Notes under the pieces: model-generated | What the model saw: only the letters and a program-made list of their open reading frames with translations | Databases searched by the model: none | Told to the model about the DNA's origin: nothing | Shown: in pieces, positions 5,461 to 6,232 of the stretch | How the letters are laid out: each line of letters opens with the position of its first letter | Numbering within the stretch: position 1 is the stretch's first letter | Source: Flavobacterium sp. | GTDB taxonomy: Bacteria; Bacteroidota; Bacteroidia; Flavobacteriales; Flavobacteriaceae | Direction of reading: 5' to 3' | Length of the DNA: 6,232 nt | Assembly (NCBI GenBank): GCA_023253295.1 | Contig: JALRGZ010000202.1 | Coordinates: 1-6,232 of the forward strand | Position numbers and translations under genes: made by a program

Positions 5461-5590
5461 AAAAAGCCAGCCAAAGTATTGAACATTTGACAAAGAAGTG
5501 CGCATAATGACAAGCTTCTAAACGAAGCCTGTCACCCTTCGGGACTTATAGCACTTCTTTGTCAAATATTCAATTGAAGAACTGCTTTCT
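5461..5590. ncRNA. Branched hairpin structure: sRNA, transfer-origin part or MITE-like repeat
   Basis: Arms at 5478-5501 and 5551-5574 are complementary at 23 of 24 positions, with 17 inner pairs unbroken (ATTTGACAAAGAAGTGC and its complement). Inside the 49-base loop sits a second hairpin (TGACAAGCTTC 5508-5518 with GAAGCCTGTCA 5524-5534, one mismatch) and a small CCC-TTC-GGG hairpin (5535-5543). Beyond a 7 by 7 internal loop, AAAAAGCCAG (5461-5470) pairs with CTGCTTTCT from 5582, running into a long T tract on the plus strand like a terminator. It may be a structured RNA, by analogy with the RteR small RNA of CTnDOT that controls transfer genes, or a single-strand DNA structure used in transfer. 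The structure is certain, the role is not. Confidence 0.5.
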
Positions 5591-5686
5591 TTTTTTCCTT
5601 TTTGTTTTGGAAAAGATTTGTTTATGATGAGTTCCTATTGTCATAATCCTTTTTCCTGATTTCCGTCTTTTTTGAATTTAACGTAC

Positions 5687-5709
5687 CCTAATCAAAATAT
5701 GATTAGGAT
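5687..5709. promoter_or_regulatory. Operator-like palindrome, copy 2 (upstream of mob promoter)
   Basis: CCTAATCA (5687-5694) and TGATTAGG (5700-5707) are perfect inverted halves around AAATA. The site ends at the -33 TTG of the mob promoter candidate, the position for a repressor or activator site. It matches 2610-2632 at 20 of 23 positions, so the HTH/int and mob units may share one regulator. Confidence 0.6.
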
Positions 5710-5739
5710 TGTTTATCTCTAAAACCTCTTTTATCTTAG
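5709..5739 (+). promoter_or_regulatory. Promoter candidate of the mob operon
   Basis: TTG (5709-5711) and TATCTTAG (5732-5739) are 20 bases apart; the box differs from TAnnTTTG at one base. Initiation near 5745 would give a leader of about 150 bases that contains the whole G+C-rich repeat cluster, so relaxosome binding there could also affect mob expression. Confidence 0.45.
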
Positions 5740-5766
5740 TATTAGACTTTTAAAAAGCTGAAAGAC

Positions 5767-5849
5767 TGCCACGTTCCAGCAGTGGCAAGATGAACGGTTG
5801 TCGGACAACCGCCTATCTTGCCACCTATTGCCTCGGAACTCGGCGGTGG
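5767..5849. other. Candidate origin of transfer (oriT)
   Basis: The block is visibly richer in G+C than its surroundings and packed with dyads. GTGGCAAGAT (5782-5791) and ATCTTGCCAC (5815-5824) are perfect 10-bp arms around an inner perfect 7-bp hairpin, CGGTTGT (5795-5801) with ACAACCG (5805-5811). TGCCAC at 5767-5772 can pair instead with GTGGCA at 5782-5787, and CCACC (5821-5825) with GGTGG (5845-5849), so alternative folds compete. CTCGG is repeated at 5832-5836 and 5839-5843. It lies 45 bases upstream of the mobC-like start, where oriT sites of mobilizable elements usually are. The nic site cannot be named from sequence alone. Confidence 0.55.
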
Positions 5850-5893
5850 AGACACTTAAAAGCATAGAGTTTGAAAAATGATAAAAATGAAAG

Positions 5894-6232
5894 ATGATGG
5901 AAAGAGGAAATTCAAACAGAACCCGCAGGATAACACTGCGCCTGACAGAGCAAGAGTATGCAAAAATTGATGCCAAATTTAAAGCTAGTTGCTGCCGAAA
6001 ATTAAGTGACTACATTAGAAAGCACTTATTCAACAAGCCTATTATAAGTACCTACCGCAATCAATCTTTAGATGATTTAATGGAAGAAACCATTGTATTA
6101 ACTACTGAACTTAAAGCTATTGGAAACAACATAAATCAGATTGCTAAAAAGATAAATTCAGCAAAAACAATTGTTGATTTTAAAGAGCAATATATTTCGT
6201 TTGAACAGCATCGGAAAATACTTTTTGACAAA
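5894..6232 (+). CDS. mobC: MobC-like relaxosome accessory protein, 3' end cut by window
   Basis: The frame is open from ATG 5894 to the window end, giving 113 residues with no stop. An in-frame TGA at 5888-5890 forces the start to one of two tandem ATGs (5894 or 5897). Residues 9-46 look like a ribbon-helix-helix DNA-binding unit: R-R-I-T-L-R-L-T-E-Q-E-Y as the strand and first helix, then K-L-S-D-Y-I-R-K. Residues 73-88, L-K-A-I-G-N-N-I-N-Q-I-A-K-K-I-N, carry the G-N-N-x-N-Q-I-A signature of MobC proteins. MobC binds oriT and helps the relaxase open the strand at nic; a relaxase gene is expected just downstream, outside the window. No Shine-Dalgarno is present. The oriT candidate lies directly upstream, which supports the call. 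Family assignment is firm; the exact subfamily (MobC, BfmC or similar) is not. Confidence 0.85.
   Translation, partial: MMERGNSNRTRRITLRLTEQEYAKIDAKFKASCCRKLSDYIRKHLFNKPIISTYRNQSLDDLMEETIVLTTELKAIGNNINQIAKKINSAKTIVDFKEQYISFEQHRKILFDK

Larger units (their letters stand above)
5241..5893. other. 650-bp gene-free regulatory and transfer region
   Basis: No convincing gene is seen on either strand. The region holds short repeats after the 86-aa gene (CATCC/GGATG at 5270-5291, AATCC/GGATT at 5292-5313, ATCCTCA twice). It then holds the long inverted repeat at 5331-5395, the branched structure at 5461-5590, a T-rich stretch, the operator and promoter at 5687-5739, and the G+C-rich inverted repeats at 5767-5849. 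Dense dyads directly ahead of a mob gene are typical of an origin of transfer and its control region. Confidence 0.65.
658..6232. mobile_element. Integrative mobilizable element, left part (truncated by window)
   Basis: The stretch combines a tyrosine recombinase facing a tRNA 3' end, a coupled HTH protein, an XRE repressor, an unassigned cargo-like gene, a repeat-rich oriT-like region and a MobC-like gene. This is the composition of Bacteroidetes mobilizable genomic islands or small integrative and conjugative elements. Whether it is only mobilizable or fully conjugative depends on genes beyond 6232: a relaxase alone would mean mobilizable, tra genes would mean self-transmissible. The left boundary is inferred from the tRNA; the right one is not seen. 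Confidence 0.78.

Noticed and set aside
5478..5574. MITE with terminal inverted repeats
   Set aside because: No target-site duplication is visible at the flanks and the pairing continues outside the arms; kept only as an alternative.
5865..5873. TAGAGTTTG as a promoter box directly before mobC
   Set aside because: It has three instead of two bases between TA and TTTG and no TTG at the right distance; the pair at 5709-5739 fits better.
5731..5976. Open frame of 81 codons on the minus strand
   Set aside because: It crosses the dyad-rich oriT-like block and overlaps the start of the mobC-like gene on the other strand; the product is compositionally odd and has no domain, so it is a by-product of the repeats.
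658..6232. Second attachment site inside the window
   Set aside because: Scanning by eye for a direct copy of the tRNA 3' end (for example GGGTTCAACTCCCGT or CTTCGCTA) found none.
1..6232. CRISPR array or transposase-type IS
   Set aside because: No regularly spaced direct repeats of CRISPR size and no transposase-like frame were seen.

Overview
The window looks like the left end of an integrative, mobilizable element inserted next to a tRNA-Met gene in a Bacteroidetes chromosome, most likely a Flavobacterium-like member of Flavobacteriia. The grounds are low G+C content, A-rich translation starts mostly without Shine-Dalgarno sequences, promoter boxes of the Bacteroidetes TTG-N19-TAnnTTTG type, a tRNA with no encoded CCA, and a START-like protein of the short type known from flavobacteria. 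The genus is an inference from remembered similarity.

Chromosomal side (1 to about 660): a small START/SRPBCC-like protein gene on the minus strand, a well-formed sigma-ABfr-type promoter, and tRNA-Met(CAU), followed by a strong bidirectional terminator hairpin.

Element side (about 660 to the window end): a tyrosine-recombinase gene points at the tRNA 3' end. It overlaps by ATGA a 165-aa protein with an excisionase-like helix-turn-helix segment. The leader of this operon holds a 16-bp palindrome carrying a -10-like box, a 13-codon ORF that spans a terminator-like hairpin, and a real Shine-Dalgarno sequence. Upstream on the same strand is a 538-aa protein with no clear family. Its two halves look like repeats of a nucleotidyltransferase-like plus helical (HEPN-like) unit. 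On the plus strand follow an XRE repressor, possibly on a leaderless transcript, and an 86-aa protein of unknown function.

Right side (5241 to 6232): about 650 bp without a gene but dense in inverted repeats. It holds an 18-nt-arm hairpin, a branched structure with 24-nt arms, an operator-like palindrome in front of a promoter, and a G+C-rich repeat cluster that is a good oriT candidate. It leads into the start of a MobC-like relaxosome accessory gene that runs off the window.

Working model (inference): the recombinase and the HTH protein integrate and excise the element at tRNA-Met, and MobC plus a relaxase beyond the window transfer it from the oriT cluster. A 23-bp sequence shared between the excision/integration leader and the mob promoter (20 of 23 identical) suggests that both modules answer to one DNA-binding protein, with the XRE repressor or the 165-aa protein as candidates. 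The far attachment site, the relaxase and the rest of the cargo are not in this window.
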